Below are positions 1 through 10,457 of a stretch of 64,000 nt of DNA, piece by piece. Location: assembly GCA_964006375.1 (NCBI GenBank), contig OZ023268.1:86538858-86602857 (forward strand). Reading direction: 5' to 3'. The notes under the pieces are model-generated. The model saw only the letters and a list, made by a program, of their open reading frames with translations. It was not told the DNA's origin and searched no databases. Position 1 is the stretch's first letter, and every line of letters begins with the position of its first letter. This stretch comes from Tillus elongatus. Its lineage: Eukaryota; Arthropoda; Insecta; Coleoptera; Cleridae. Made by a program: the position numbers and the translations under genes.

Positions 1-95
1 CAGACTATTTGACAACTAAAAGGCAAATATCAGTATCCATTTTCTTATATTTATATTTCTTATTTTATGGCTTTCCCATCGGGCTATTTCCTTTA

Positions 96-373
96 GCCAA
101 TCACCGGCGCCAGGAAGCAGTTTCATCATCTCACTGTCCTGGAAAATTTACCGAACCCCTTCCTTTCTGAGCGTAGGGATTTTAACGTGCCCAAAATCGT
201 CCAAAATTACACACCCAACACAAAATGGAACGTGCAGATTTTCAACTTGATCCAATACACTGACGCAACATCGATATGACTGAAAAATAATTGTACGCTT
301 CTACTTGGAATCGAACCCACGACTTTTGGATCCATAGGCACACGTTTTTACCACTGGACCACCGAGGCTGCCT
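96..373 (-). repeat. tRNA-derived SINE, tandem copy 1
   Basis: Reverse-strand copy of the SINE best seen at 30169-30510. The tRNA-like head lies at the right end (about 300-373) with both the A-box-like and B-box-like blocks; the body runs left. It is followed directly by a second copy in the same orientation with a period of about 262 bp, so the two arose by tandem duplication rather than separate insertion. Confidence 0.8.
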
Positions 374-645
374 ATATTTATGTTAAATTTACGGAACCCC
401 TTCCTTTCTAAGCGTAGAGATTTTTAACGTGCCCAAAATCGTCCAAAATCGCATGCGACCGATGGCTTTACGCACCCAACACAAAATGGAACGTGCAGAT
501 TTTCAACTTGATCCAATACACTGACGCAACCTCGATATGCACTGAAAAATAATTTTACGCTTCTACTTGGATTCGAACCCACAAATTTTGGATCCAGAGG
601 CACACGTGTTTACCAGTGGACCACCGAGGCTGCCTATATTTATGT
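374..645 (-). repeat. tRNA-derived SINE, tandem copy 2
   Basis: Second unit of the pair. Head at about 565-635 on the minus strand, body at 390-560. It keeps a stretch near 447-470 that is absent from the left copy. Both units end in the same short AT-rich linker, which marks the duplication junction. Confidence 0.8.
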
Positions 646-861
646 TAAATTTTTTGATACTACAATTTTACTTTAAGGCTAGATTCCGTACTGGTTTTTT
701 AAAGCTTTCATTAACTACTTAGCTAATATTTTTTCTGTAGGAAAAGCACCTTATCAAAACTTGCTGCCATATGCGTTCAATGCGCTTAGATTTTTGTGTT
801 TTCTGACTTTTGCCCACAAAATATTTTCTGTTTGTACTGTAAGATATAATACATTTTGTTA

Positions 862-1180
862 GAGCCTCGGTGGTCCAGTAATAAGAACGTGTGCCTCTGA
901 ATTCACGGGTACTGGGTTCGATTCGCAGGGTTCTCCTTTAACTTTTTCAGTATATACTGTGAAATTAACTTCAACCGAGGTAGCGGCATTCTATTTGAGC
1001 AAATTGATCTCCATGTTCCACCTTTTGGACGGAGCGTAAAACCGTCGGTCCCGTGTCCATACGATGTTAGACAAAGACCCACACTTCTTACAGAAACGCT
1101 GGGGTTTGGCAAAATTTCCATGATGGTGAGGTAACACTCCTCCTTGGTGTCGGTAATTGTCCATAGTCACGGAAATAAAT
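862..1180 (+). repeat. tRNA-derived SINE
   Basis: Plus-strand copy: tRNA-like head at 862-935 with a B-box-like GGTTCGATTCG, then the family body. The body includes the conserved GGAGCGTAAAACCGTCGG block and the block related to GGTGATTGGCCATAG near 1150. It is more diverged than the copy at 30169. An open frame on the opposite strand is a shadow of the body. Confidence 0.8.
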
Positions 1181-1294
1181 AGACTATAAAAAATACAGTT
1201 TGTTTATTAAACAAGATCTTTTAATGCACTGGCCTAATTTGGCCCACCGACTGATTCAATTATTTTTGTAACATTATTTTTTAAACTAGGATTT

Positions 1295-1490
1295 CGATGA
1301 GTGAATATTGGAACTTGTGATGAGCACTGTTAAGTATAATTTGGAGAACCCAATTCATCATAATACAGGTTTTTTGTTTTTCAGTTTATTCATCCCTTTG
1401 ATGACACTGCCAGCAAAACGATCGTCAGTCTGTATTGTGATGATCGTCAGTCTGTTTTGTCATGAATTGGGTTCTCCAAATTGTACCTAC
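1295..1490. repeat. PLE pseudo-LTR fragment (P2 family), inverted pair
   Basis: Two arms related to TTGGAGAACCCAATTCATCA face each other (about 1340-1365 and 1458-1485). The left part matches, on the reverse strand, the end of the inverted pseudo-LTRs at 17625-18085. A block like AAAACGATCGTC in the middle resembles the 3' half of the degenerate hammerhead at 17662. A short relic of the same Penelope-like family is the best reading. Confidence 0.5.
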
Positions 1491-1853
1491 AAAGATCTAG
1501 AAATTTGGTATATTTTTTGGTCTTAATAAAACCAGCTAGTGAATAAAATTTCACCAAAATAAGTTTATTTTTAGAGACAAAACATATTTTCAAAGAAAAA
1601 CTGCAATCTTGTGGGTAACACCAATCTTGTTGGGCTAGTTATCAGAGATATCCAAGCGTATATACAAGGAGGGCATCCACTAATTTTGACTAAAATCCAT
1701 TAATTATTTTCTAAGCTATCGCATTGCTAATAATAATTTTTGTTAGTTCTATTTGGTCAGAATTTACTTTCTTTTATCGTAAACAACAGGCTTTTCTGAA
1801 TGATTTATTCTCCATATTTCTCTTTTTATTTATCTGTTATGAAAGCATTTTGC

Positions 1854-1854
<1 letters not shown>

Positions 1855-1943
<89 letters not shown>
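1855..1943. repeat. (TA)n array
   Basis: About 89 bp of pure TA dinucleotide, directly left of the Tc1-like element that starts at 1947. TA is the target of that superfamily, so the array may have been the landing site. Confidence 0.98.
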
Positions 1944-1945
<2 letters not shown>

Positions 1946-1946
1946 A

Positions 1947-3403
1947 CTGACTTTCAAAAACTCCGAACTCCCAGTAAGTGTTCATCGATTTTTAGAAAAT
2001 TTATACATAATCTGTGCTTAATCAAACTTAAAAAAATGGTTACATTTTCAGGCTAAAATATTTAAAAAATAACAAAGTTAGTTAACAATGAGTGGGTCTG
2101 TCGCGGTTTCTTATGCATTCGACAACTCTTCGAGGCATGCTTGAAATTGAATGATCTATGGTATCTTAAGCAACGTCATCCGAGGGTTCTTAAATTTGGT
2201 GACGAAGGGCAATTAGGTTATTTCTTGGTTGGGGTAAATTAACCAGTCGGTTGGCAATCATAGCCCACACATGTTCGATTTGTGACTAGTCTGGGTAGCG
2301 AGAAGACCATGGAAGCAAGGTCAGGCTATTTTCTTGTAAGAACCTTCTAGTAATCCCTGTTGTATGACGAGGCGCGTTGTCTTGTTGGGAAAAGGGTTAA
2401 ATTAACCCTCGTAGATATGGCAGTGTAACAGGCTGCAGTACCCTTTGTATGTAATCATCTGCATTCAAATTTCTCTCAGCAAAACTAGAGGTGACCTGCC
2501 AGTCTATGTCATGGCACCCCATACTATTACCACTCGTGTGAGGACTATATGCCGTTTCACAGAAAATTCTAAATTTCTGCGTTCTCCACGCAATCGTCTT
2601 CTTCTGCGACCATCGTGGACCCAAAAATAGAATCGGGATCGTCAGTGAAAAAAACACGACTTGATTAATCATACAAATTTGATCTGCTGTTACACCACTC
2701 AAGCACGATGTCGAGGTGTCAGTGGGAGACACAGAAATGTATATACGAACGAAGAACACTACCTAATCGACCAGAATGATGTAGAGGTGTGAGTGGGAGA
2801 CATAAAAATGGTCTATGCGAACGAAGCCCAAAAGCCCGCGTTCTGCGATAAATCTCTGCCATAAAGACTTTTCGTTTAAAACTCTACTAACCAGACGTTT
2901 ATAACCGATCGCCGAGGAAACTCTTTTGTCTTGTAAAGCCGCAATCCTCAAATGACGATCCTTCCGTGCTGAAGTTGCTCGAGGTTGTTCCGATCCATAA
3001 CGACGGTTATGGATGCTGTCATCAGACCACCTGGGCCAACACTGTAACACTGTTGCCACGTTGCGTCCTATGTGGTTGGAAAGTCTGATTGAAAAACCGA
3101 CTTCCCGCATACCACCAATGCGCCGCTTTCGAATTCACTTAGATGACTGAAATCGTTTCATAAACGGCTTCTAGGCATAATGACCTATTAAACTGAGCCC
3201 AAATTTTCACGAAATATTGCTTCAAACTGAAGTATTTGAAAATTTAGGGAGATAATTTTTTGATAAAACAAAATTGAAAAAAGTGTACACCTGTTAATTG
3301 CCCATTCTGTTATCATTCATTATCAGAGACAAAACAGAGTAGTACAGAAATTTAATTGGAACTGGTCAAGCTTTATGGGTGTTCGGACCTTTTGGAAAGT
3401 CAG
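1947..3403 (-). mobile_element. Tc1-like DNA transposon, dead copy
   Basis: Ends are inverted: CTGACTTTCAAAAACTCCG on the left and its near reverse complement GGACCTTTTGGAAAGTCAG on the right, each flanked by TA (1945-1946 and 3404-3405), the usual target duplication. Length is about 1457 bp, normal for Tc1-like elements. The transposase lies on the minus strand and is broken. Confidence 0.85.
2089..3115 (-). pseudogene. Tc1-like transposase (DD34E), broken
   Basis: Relic of the cut-and-paste transposase of this element. Reading from 3115 leftward: an N-terminal helix-turn-helix region (MREVGFSIR..., then RNVATVLQCWPRWSDD) and a basic segment QPRATSARKDRHLRIAALQD. The catalytic core follows in other frames: VVFFTDD near 2650, FSQQDNA near 2385, and a YPD-stop-SQIEHVW block near 2290. 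The second Asp and the Glu are separated by 34 positions, which places it in the Tc1 (DD34E) group. There are several frameshifts and in-frame stops, including one between the Asp and Glu blocks. It cannot encode a working enzyme. Confidence 0.85.
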
Positions 3404-4189
3404 TATATGTTATAATATTTAACCATCTCTTAAAGGAGATAAAGTATTTCTTCTACTAGTAATAAGAACATAGGCATTCGGTGTAAACACATGGCACAGA
3501 AGATTATGTTCTGCTGTAGGAACACTCCAACTGGAAATCCAATATTAAATACTGGAGATAGGGATGACAGGATGATTGAATAAGTGCTTCAGTAGCTGTG
3601 TTATACACGTTTTCATTCTGTTTATTACTTAATTAACGGGTTATTGCTTCGAAACTATACACACAAGGTTATGGAGCAGTTGCGTCTTATCAGTTTAGTT
3701 TACATGTCTTCTATATTAGTTTGACTCTCATAAAATATGTACAATTCGGAAAACAAGAAGAGGTTCAAGCATCGAACGGACGATAAAACTATGCACATAA
3801 AATAGTCACTTGTAGCATTTGCAAAATATGAATAACACTGAGTTTATACCAAAACTTGGAGACTAGTTTTGATAAGATATATTATATACTACTTTTACAA
3901 CTATTAATACCTGGCTAATTCAAAATAATGAATGCCATTTATAGTCATTAAAATAAAATAATAAATAAATAGGTCAAAAATAAATTATTTGAGCATGGGA
4001 TATAAAGGGGGTGTATTCTCGCCATCTTTGGCTACATGTGAGGTGGTACTGTAAAAAGATGAAGAGAGAGAGATATATGGTTTACATCATTTATTGTAAA
4101 TACTGAACATTGACATGTAATTAATAACGCAAAAGGATACCTGATGACAAATTGTAAAAAATGAAATGATTACTATAAATAAATTTCCA
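3404..4189. other. AT-rich spacer, nothing recognised
   Basis: No open frame with family resemblance, no tandem array and no paired ends seen. Confidence 0.6.
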
Positions 4190-4241
4190 AGGTAAAAAAG
4201 AACAGAACAAGGCTATACTCCAGACTGAATTTTTACTAAGT

Positions 4242-4292
4242 AAAAGCCCTACGCATTTCGGCCTATAAATCTGGCCATCTTCAGGGGCTTCC
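4242..4292 (-). ncRNA. Hammerhead ribozyme (PLE pseudo-LTR, ORF-sense copy)
   Basis: Read on the minus strand from 4292: helix I strand GGAAGCCC (4292-4285), core CUGAAGA (4284-4278), an unpaired U, helix II GGCC/GGCC closing a 9-nt loop, core GAAA (4259-4256), a tiny helix III over UGCGUA, then helix I partner GGGCUUUU (4249-4242). Helix I gives 8 pairs counting G-U. Predicted cleavage follows position 4250. Minimal hammerheads of this sort are known from Penelope-like elements. The extra U after CUGAAGA and the one- to two-pair helix III depart from the textbook motif. Confidence 0.8.
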
Positions 4293-5137
4293 TGAAACAT
4301 TACAAAAGGTGGTTGTGTCAGAAACAAAGTCTCTGGTAGGTCGGCAAGTATCACACGATACCAGCTGTTACAAAATTCCAAACAGTCTTACAAGCAAAGT
4401 CTAAAACACAAACTATAGTCAAAGCTAACATTCTCTACAACAATTACACTAATAAAATCAAAGCTAAAAGTTAAGAAGTTAAAAACGTCAAATGTCCAAA
4501 GCTCAGTCGAGGTACCTCCAACCAGCAAAAAGAGCAATGCAAAAAGCAGTGAAAGTTACTAAAACAGGTAGAAACCCGTGTAAATTAGGATTTAAAAATG
4601 CACTGACACACTACAATGTAAGGTCTCTAAACAAATAGATAAAGAAGCTGCAAAGGCAGGCTGCACAACCAGAGCCGAACTTTCAGAAAAAACACTGAGA
4701 TAAACCTATGATACCTACTAAAAGTAAAACCAAAATGGCCAAAAATACTTACGTTCTGTTTTTTATATAACAGGAACTGGACTTTACAAGAAATCTATCA
4801 TCGTGGCTATTTTTATCGACTGTCGCTTATGTTTCCTTGCACTATATGGGTGAAGGCGGAATTAGAAGCATTAAAACCTCAAATCGCAGCAATGGACAAA
4901 CGGCGATACAAATAAAATTTCGCATTTGAAATGGAGGACAGTTAAAAGCCGAATATCTGAATAGAACGGGAAGGGGCAAACAAATAAGCTACGACTTTTA
5001 GCTAAAAGTGACAAGTGACTGACAAGTGACAGACAAAGTGACACCTGACATTTTACTCAGCCGTGCCGAGCAGCACAGAACACGTAACATTTCCGGGTTC
5101 CTTGACTCCACAGAATACTTTTTCACTGTAGATGGCA

Positions 5138-5880
5138 CTAGTTAAGTATATTTCTATAAATTGGTGGAAAGTTAATTTCACTGGTATTAGAAGCATTTAG
5201 AACAGTGTTGTTGGAGTTGTAGGTGTATCTGTAGATTTCCATCTCTTCAAGGACGAACTGCTCAGTACCAAATTTCGATAGGTGAAGGATTTTAACATTG
5301 TTTTCCTTATCAAAGACATGACCAGTCTCTCTGAGGTGGCAATCAAAAGCTGAAGTGACGTTATCAGCATTGTTTCTGTTCCTGAGATGTTCTGAAATTC
5401 TGGTGTTTAAGGGTCTCCCAGTTCTGCCAATGTACACAGTGTTGCAATCATGATCTCCATAGCTAAGGCAATAAACTCCTGACTTCTTCAAGAGGGGGAT
5501 GTCGTCTTTATTGTGAACTAACATCTTGTTCAGGGTGTTCTTAGATTTGTAAGCAATTTTTAGATTTTCTCTCTTCAAGACTTTTGTGATGGCATTGGTA
5601 ATTGGTCCACAATATGTCCACGGAAAATAGCAAGTGTTGTCAGCCTGAGATGCTGAAAAGACTGAGCTGTCTTCTCTTAGAATTTGACGACTTTTCTTCC
5701 TGATCAGTCTATCGACAATGCTGATAGGATAATCGTTGTTAGTGGCTAATTGTTTGATAATATTTAGCTCATTATCAAACTTTATCTGTGACATAGGGAT
5801 TCTAAAAAGTCTGTATATCAAAAACCTCAAGGACGCCAGTTTATGAGAAACGTGATAACATGATCTGTTTAGAATTTTGT
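5138..5880 (-). pseudogene. PLE reverse transcriptase C-terminus and GIY-YIG endonuclease (5'-truncated)
   Basis: C-terminal part of a Penelope-like polyprotein, about 245 codons without a stop. The first 90 or so residues resemble the region after the RT core (basic RLIRKKSRQ near the middle). The endonuclease follows: GVYCLSYGDHD, then VYIGRTGRPLNTRISEHLR, which is the GIY-YIG signature with the conserved Arg. Next come a Cys/His-containing FDCHLRETGHVFD, EMEIYRY with the expected acidic residue, and a short tail. The enzyme would nick target DNA to prime reverse transcription. RT palm motifs are absent because the 5' side is replaced by the inverted repeat. The open frame continues into that repeat as far as 5941, but that part is not genuine coding sequence. 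The endonuclease part looks intact; the element as a whole is dead. Confidence 0.85.
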
Positions 5881-5957
5881 AACAGCTGGTATCGTGTGAT
5901 ACTTGCCGACCCACCAGAGACTTTGTTTCTGACACAACCACCTTTTGTAATGTTCCA

Positions 5958-6008
5958 GGAAGCCCCTGAAGATGGTCAGATTTATGGGCCGAAACGCGTA
6001 GGGCTTTT
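5958..6008 (+). ncRNA. Hammerhead ribozyme (PLE pseudo-LTR, antisense copy)
   Basis: Plus strand: GGAAGCCC (5958-5965) pairs with GGGCUUUU (6001-6008) as 8-pair helix I. Core CUGAAGA is at 5966-5972, then a single U, helix II GGUC/GGCC (5974-5977 and 5987-5990) with a 9-nt loop, core GAAA at 5991-5994, and a two-pair helix III over ACGCGU. Predicted cleavage is after A6000. It is the mirror copy of the motif at 4242-4292. Differences fall mainly in the loop and at wobble positions, so pairing is kept. Confidence 0.8.
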
Positions 6009-6070
6009 ACTTAATAAAAATTCAGTCTGGAGTATAGCCCTGTTCTGTTCTTTTTTACCTTGGAAATATG

Positions 6071-6932
6071 TCTAACCCAGACGTTGTGACGTCCAGAAAT
6101 TATATATAAATAAATTGAACTATAAGGTGAAATGTAAATTGTAATATGAATTGAAATATAAATTTAAGAAAAACAATAAAATTAGGCCAATTTTATTTAA
6201 TGTTGGGTGTTGAAATTTAGGTGATGTGGCAGGGCCTTTATTCCCAGAATGAAATGACCACTTAGAGATGGTAAAACTTCTTGAGACGATTGAAGGTATT
6301 CTGCAGCTTCACGAAAGTGGTAGAATTAGCCGCCTGCTTCGAACGGTGTTATATATGGGGTTGGTGATATTCCCCCTGCTCTGAACGGGGGTAATTCCGG
6401 GCTGGTGACATTTGCCCCCTTGCTCTGAACGATGTTATATATGCTCTGAACGGTGCTCTGAATGGAATTACAATATTAAGCCTCGGGCAGCATTCTGCTC
6501 GTTGTGCACACTAGATGTTATAATTTTAATTTAAATGCGATAAAAGAAGAATCTTGTCAATTTTCCGTCGTATATACAGCCGTTGGTGTCGCAGATAAGT
6601 GACCTCAGTTATTTTTAGAATAGTAGAAAGTAGAATGGCGTTAATTTTAGAATTTCTGTATTAAACCACACAGTATTCATTTACGGAGATTTACGAGATT
6701 ATGCCATTCCACGGATACACAACGAGCAGATTTGATGACGTCAACTTCCAGTATAACCGAAAGTGGTATGTTGACTCCATTATTTTAATTGAGTAGGCCA
6801 TGCCCGAAAACACTATTGTCCAAATTTTCAAAATTACAATGGAGGTAGTTTCTAAAAAAATTCTAACAAGTCGTCTCCATGAGCCAACCTGTATATATGA
6901 ATGAAAATATTAAAAAAATATAAAATCTAGAT

Positions 6933-6935
<3 letters not shown>
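6071..6935. other. Spacer with short degenerate repeats
   Basis: No gene recognised. Between about 6330 and 6470 the phrase TGCTCTGAACGG recurs four times with variation, a small decayed tandem cluster. The rest is featureless AT-rich DNA. Confidence 0.5.

Positions 6936-7018
<83 letters not shown>
6936..7018. repeat. (TA)n array
   Basis: About 83 bp of TA repeats. No transposon end abuts it. Confidence 0.98.
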
Positions 7019-7019
<1 letters not shown>

Positions 7020-7578
7020 TAACATCGTCAACTTACCTGACTTTCCTCTACCGTTTATTGTATTCTATTTTTTCTCTGGTAATCGGTATTTTCTGGTGGT
7101 GATGTCATATCTCTGTAAAACGAAACAAAATACAGAAATTGGATGTCACAGCATCAAAAGAAAACAATTTAACTTTTTTGTTGTTATGTTATGTACCTTT
7201 GTAATAGATGAAAGCGTAATTAAACAATAGATTGTAAAATCAACACAAAATTTATCGCTGTGATGAGTTAACAAACTGATGAGCATAAGATAGAAAGAGT
7301 GTGGTGATAAAGAGAAAAGGACAGACTAGCGAAACATCGTTTTGCATTTACAGAAACAAAAGCAAACAGTAATTATGAAAGCAAGCGAGTATGCAGCTTA
7401 CCTCACTAGAAACATGAATAAGCGGGGCAAGCTTTATTCATTATATTGTTTACGTTTAGGAGAATATTTCGCAGCCGAGATTACGATGAATAGTAATTAA
7501 CAAAGCTGCCACGTGTTAATTAGATAATTCAAAAAGGCCAAGAGGAAATAACGTACTATGTGCAAGAAAACTTTTATA
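7019..7578. other. Spacer, nothing recognised
   Basis: AT-rich sequence without family resemblance, up to the left end of the family B transposon. Confidence 0.5.
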
Positions 7579-7944
7579 TAGGGTGGCGCATTGAACACGA
7601 AACAGACCGATTTGCGTCCAGAGAATTTTATTTTTAAGAAACGCTGAAACACGTGAATTTTAATATTAAGGTGGACATGTTTTGACATAAAACTCAACTT
7701 TGTCACATCAACCCCTTAAGAGTGGTAATAACAACCCTTATATTTTAAATAGGGAACATAGGTCGAGTGTTACATCATTTGAAAGCTCTTTCTTTTCTAA
7801 ATTTAGCACACTAATTTTTTTGGAAGTTTTATTAACTCGTTTAAAAATTATTCACAGTTGGAGTTGCAAGAATCTATTTTATTAATTGTGATAAGAAATT
7901 TTTCGTTAAAAACAACTAAAAAACAAACGTTCAAAAATGTTTAT

Positions 7945-9014
7945 TCAGTTAAGTAAGTGTTCAAATTGTTGACAACCAGCTTCCATACAGAAGTACAAAT
8001 TTTGTTCAAAACGAGCTCTGACATTCTGGAGCATTTGTGGAGTTATTAGACGGCATTCTTCAACAATGCGTCGTCGTAATTCTTCCAGAGACTCCGGTTC
8101 TGTTGCATAAATTCTACTCTTTAAATGGCCCCATAGAAAGAATTCTAAAGGAGTTAAATCCGGTGACCTAGGTGGCCACTCAATAGCACCTCTACGCACA
8201 ATCCATTGTCCTGGAAACTCTCTGTTCAAAAACTCCCTAACACCTTGTGAAAAATGCGGAGGAGCTCCATCTGGTTGACCCACTAATTGATTTTCTTGAT
8301 AGCGATCATCATTTTCAACAATGTTAATTAGTAGATGGTTAACGATATCTTCTAGTAACTCCAAATACGTTTCGCCACTCAAATTGCCATCAAGAAAAAT
8401 TGGTCCGATTAAACGGTCTCCAAAAATGCCAGTCCAGACATTCAATTTCTGTGGAGTTTGAGTGTGGACTTCGTGAAAATTTCTTGGATTATTATCTGCC
8501 GAATAACGACAATTATGACAATTGACTGTAGAGTTTAATAAAAACGTACACTCGTCTAAAAAACAGATATTGAACAGAAAGTTCCCGTTATCAGCTATTT
8601 GTGCAGTCATAACTTCACAAAACTCTAGATCATCTTCATTCAGTTGTTGTACAAGATGAATTTTATACGGGTGAAATTTATGATGCTTCAATAATCGCTT
8701 AATAGTTCTTCTTTTGATGTTTGAAACAGTGGCCAACTTTCTCGTGCTCAAAGTTAGGTCTACAGCAATTTCTTCTAAAATTTCAATCTCAGTAGTCTCA
8801 TTTCTAACCAGAAATTCACGTTCAGGATCCCGTTTTTTGTTGGCTACTGAACCACTTTGTCAAAATTTTGCAACTAACTCCAAAATGTATTTTCTGTTAA
8901 CATGTCTGTTCAGATGTCGTTCATTAAACAAATATGCGGTACGGTTGGCACAGTCATTGTTTGTGAAAAAGAGTGATTATTTCAACTCTTTCTTCTACAG
9001 AAACACGATTGTGA
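7945..9014 (-). pseudogene. Family B transposase, N-terminally broken
   Basis: IS630/Tc1/mariner-type DDE transposase. An uninterrupted 268-codon stretch (8751 to 7945) covers the catalytic half: FLDECTF (first Asp), then QPDGAPPHF (second Asp), then RSPDLTPLEFFLWGHL. By comparison with the other copy and with the intact element at 31909, 41 residues separate the second and third acidic positions. Here the third acidic residue is Glu instead of Asp. FSDE has become FLDE and QQDGA has become QPDGA. The helix-turn-helix half (about 8760-9014) is still recognisable, but the start codon appears as ATC and there is a frameshift. It is inactive as it stands. The last residues QQFEHLLN match the second copy. 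Confidence 0.85.
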
Positions 9015-9082
9015 AATTAATTTTCGGTAGTACTATCAAGTATCAAACCGACCGATAAACTGAAATAATAAACCGCATTTCT

Positions 9083-9172
9083 CTTATTCCGATAAGAAAT
9101 GTTCTGATAGTCAATTTTTTGTTTACAAACCAACAAAACATTGACTATCAGCACATTTCTTATCGGAATGAG
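9083..9172. repeat. Subterminal hairpin of family B
   Basis: Two arms of about 30 nt, related to ATTCCGATAAGAAATGTTCT, face each other across a loop of about 25 nt, just upstream of the transposase start on the minus strand. The same hairpin is at 33828-33912 in the other copy, so it belongs to the element. It could be a transposase-binding palindrome or a regulatory structure; the sequence does not decide. Confidence 0.7.
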
Positions 9173-9642
9173 TGAAATGCGTTTTTGCACCTTCAACTGT
9201 GAATAATTTTTAAACAAGTTGGTCAAACTTCCAAAAAAAATTGTGTTCTGAATTCAAAAAAGAAAGAGCTTTCAAATGATGTAACACTCGACCCATGTTT
9301 CCTATTTAAAATATAAGGGTTGTTATCACCACCCTTAAGGGGTTGATGTGACAAAGTTGAATTTTATGTCAAAACATGTCCCCATCAATATTAAAATTGA
9401 CGTGTTTCAGCGTTTCTTAAAAAAAATTCTCTCGACGCAAAACGGTCTGTTTCGTTTTCAATGCGCCACCCTATATGTAACATACACTGTTATAGATAAA
9501 TCGTCACACTTTTATTAATTGCGGCTGATTTATACATAACAACTATACAAAAATTGGCTGAAAACAATGTCACTTGTTCCGGTAGGCGATTTTTCATTCA
9601 TACCTGAACTTTAATATAAATATACGAAACTGACCTACTGAG

Positions 9643-9833
9643 GCCCAGTTTCACAAAGCTCGATTATATATTTAACGGCCGGTTAGTCAAACAAGGCCTA
9701 ATACTACCAATCACAGCTTCAAAATTGTTGGTTGTCATGGCAAAAACTCGAATCATAGTTTGTGATTGGTCGTCTGAGGCATTGATTAACTAACCGCCCG
9801 TTAAATATTTAATCGAACTGCGTGAAACTGGGC
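9643..9833. mobile_element. Short MITE, 191 bp
   Basis: Noncoding element bounded by GCCCAGTTTCACAAAGCTCG and its inverted counterpart ending GTGAAACTGGGC. TIRs run about 70 bp through TTAACGGCCGGTTAGT. The interior has CCAATCACA on both arms. The target duplication is not clear, so the superfamily is left open. Confidence 0.75.
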
Positions 9834-10401
9834 ATTAGAGTTTTTAAACCAGAGGAAATGGCGGAATTTTTTTACCCGGTGGTAAACTCGGTATCAATAT
9901 TGTTTAGCTGCTCTGGATGTAGTTGGAAGTGCAGCCAACTCAACTGCCATGACCGACTGCTAAGCAACTGTCCTTCGATACAGCCAATGCCTTACGCTGT
10001 TTAAGGGTGTGATACTCTAGAAGAAGAAGCACCCACCGAGGGAGATAAAAAATATGATTCTGACAAGTGGTTCCAGAGTTGTTGGACGACTCGTTTTCTT
10101 GAGTAGCGTACGATTATATTGAAATCCTCACTAAGTTAAACTACTTTACACAAGGTGGCGTCTTAGTCGAAATGCATTTTGTAGAAATTGAGGTTTACAA
10201 CGTTGTCGTATATTTTCCCTTTGTCTCATCTGCCACATGTTAGGCCTCCGGGGGAAGGGAAGTTTGTAAACTCGCCCTCCGCGTGACTAATAATTCTATT
10301 GTTTTGTTTTCAAAGAACCAATACTTGGCATCAATATTTGTGCATATAACTAACAACTGGGTCAGTTGTCAGAAAGGACGGAAGACTATTATATTATGCA
10401 G
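9834..10401. other. Spacer, nothing recognised
   Basis: Unique-looking sequence. A 60-codon open frame at 9822-10004 overlaps the MITE end and has no resemblance to a known family. Confidence 0.5.
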
Positions 10402-10457
10402 CAAGGTTTATGGATTAGATAGGTTATCTGGTAACGTTCGACCAATTAGAAAGTGAA

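Larger units (their letters stand above)
4190..6070 (-). mobile_element. Penelope-like element with inverted pseudo-LTRs
   Basis: A 5'-truncated Penelope-like retroelement. A roughly 180-200 bp repeat is present in opposite orientation at both ends (4190-4381 and 5868-6068); the arms share blocks such as AGCCCCTGAAGATGG and CGTAGGGCTTTTAC on opposite strands. Between them lie a GIY-YIG endonuclease reading frame (minus strand) and about 750 bp of noncoding 3' sequence (4382-5137). An inverted partial repeat joined to a truncated ORF is a known insertion structure for this class. Both arms contain a hammerhead ribozyme fold. Confidence 0.85.
7581..9471 (-). mobile_element. DD41D-type Tc1/mariner element, family B copy 1
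   Basis: Starts GGGTGGCGCATTGAAC and ends with the inverted ATGCGCCACCC, flanked by TA at 7579-7580 and 9472-9473. TIRs are long, about 300 bp each (7581-7880 and 9173-9471), sharing blocks such as AACCCCTTAAG and AAAGAGCTTTCAAATGATGT on opposite strands. Total length is about 1.9 kb. The transposase is on the minus strand. A second copy lies at 33528-35397. Confidence 0.88.

Noticed and set aside
300..640. Functional tRNA genes at the A/B-box matches
   Set aside because: The acceptor stems do not pair well, and a conserved nontRNA body follows each head, which identifies SINEs.
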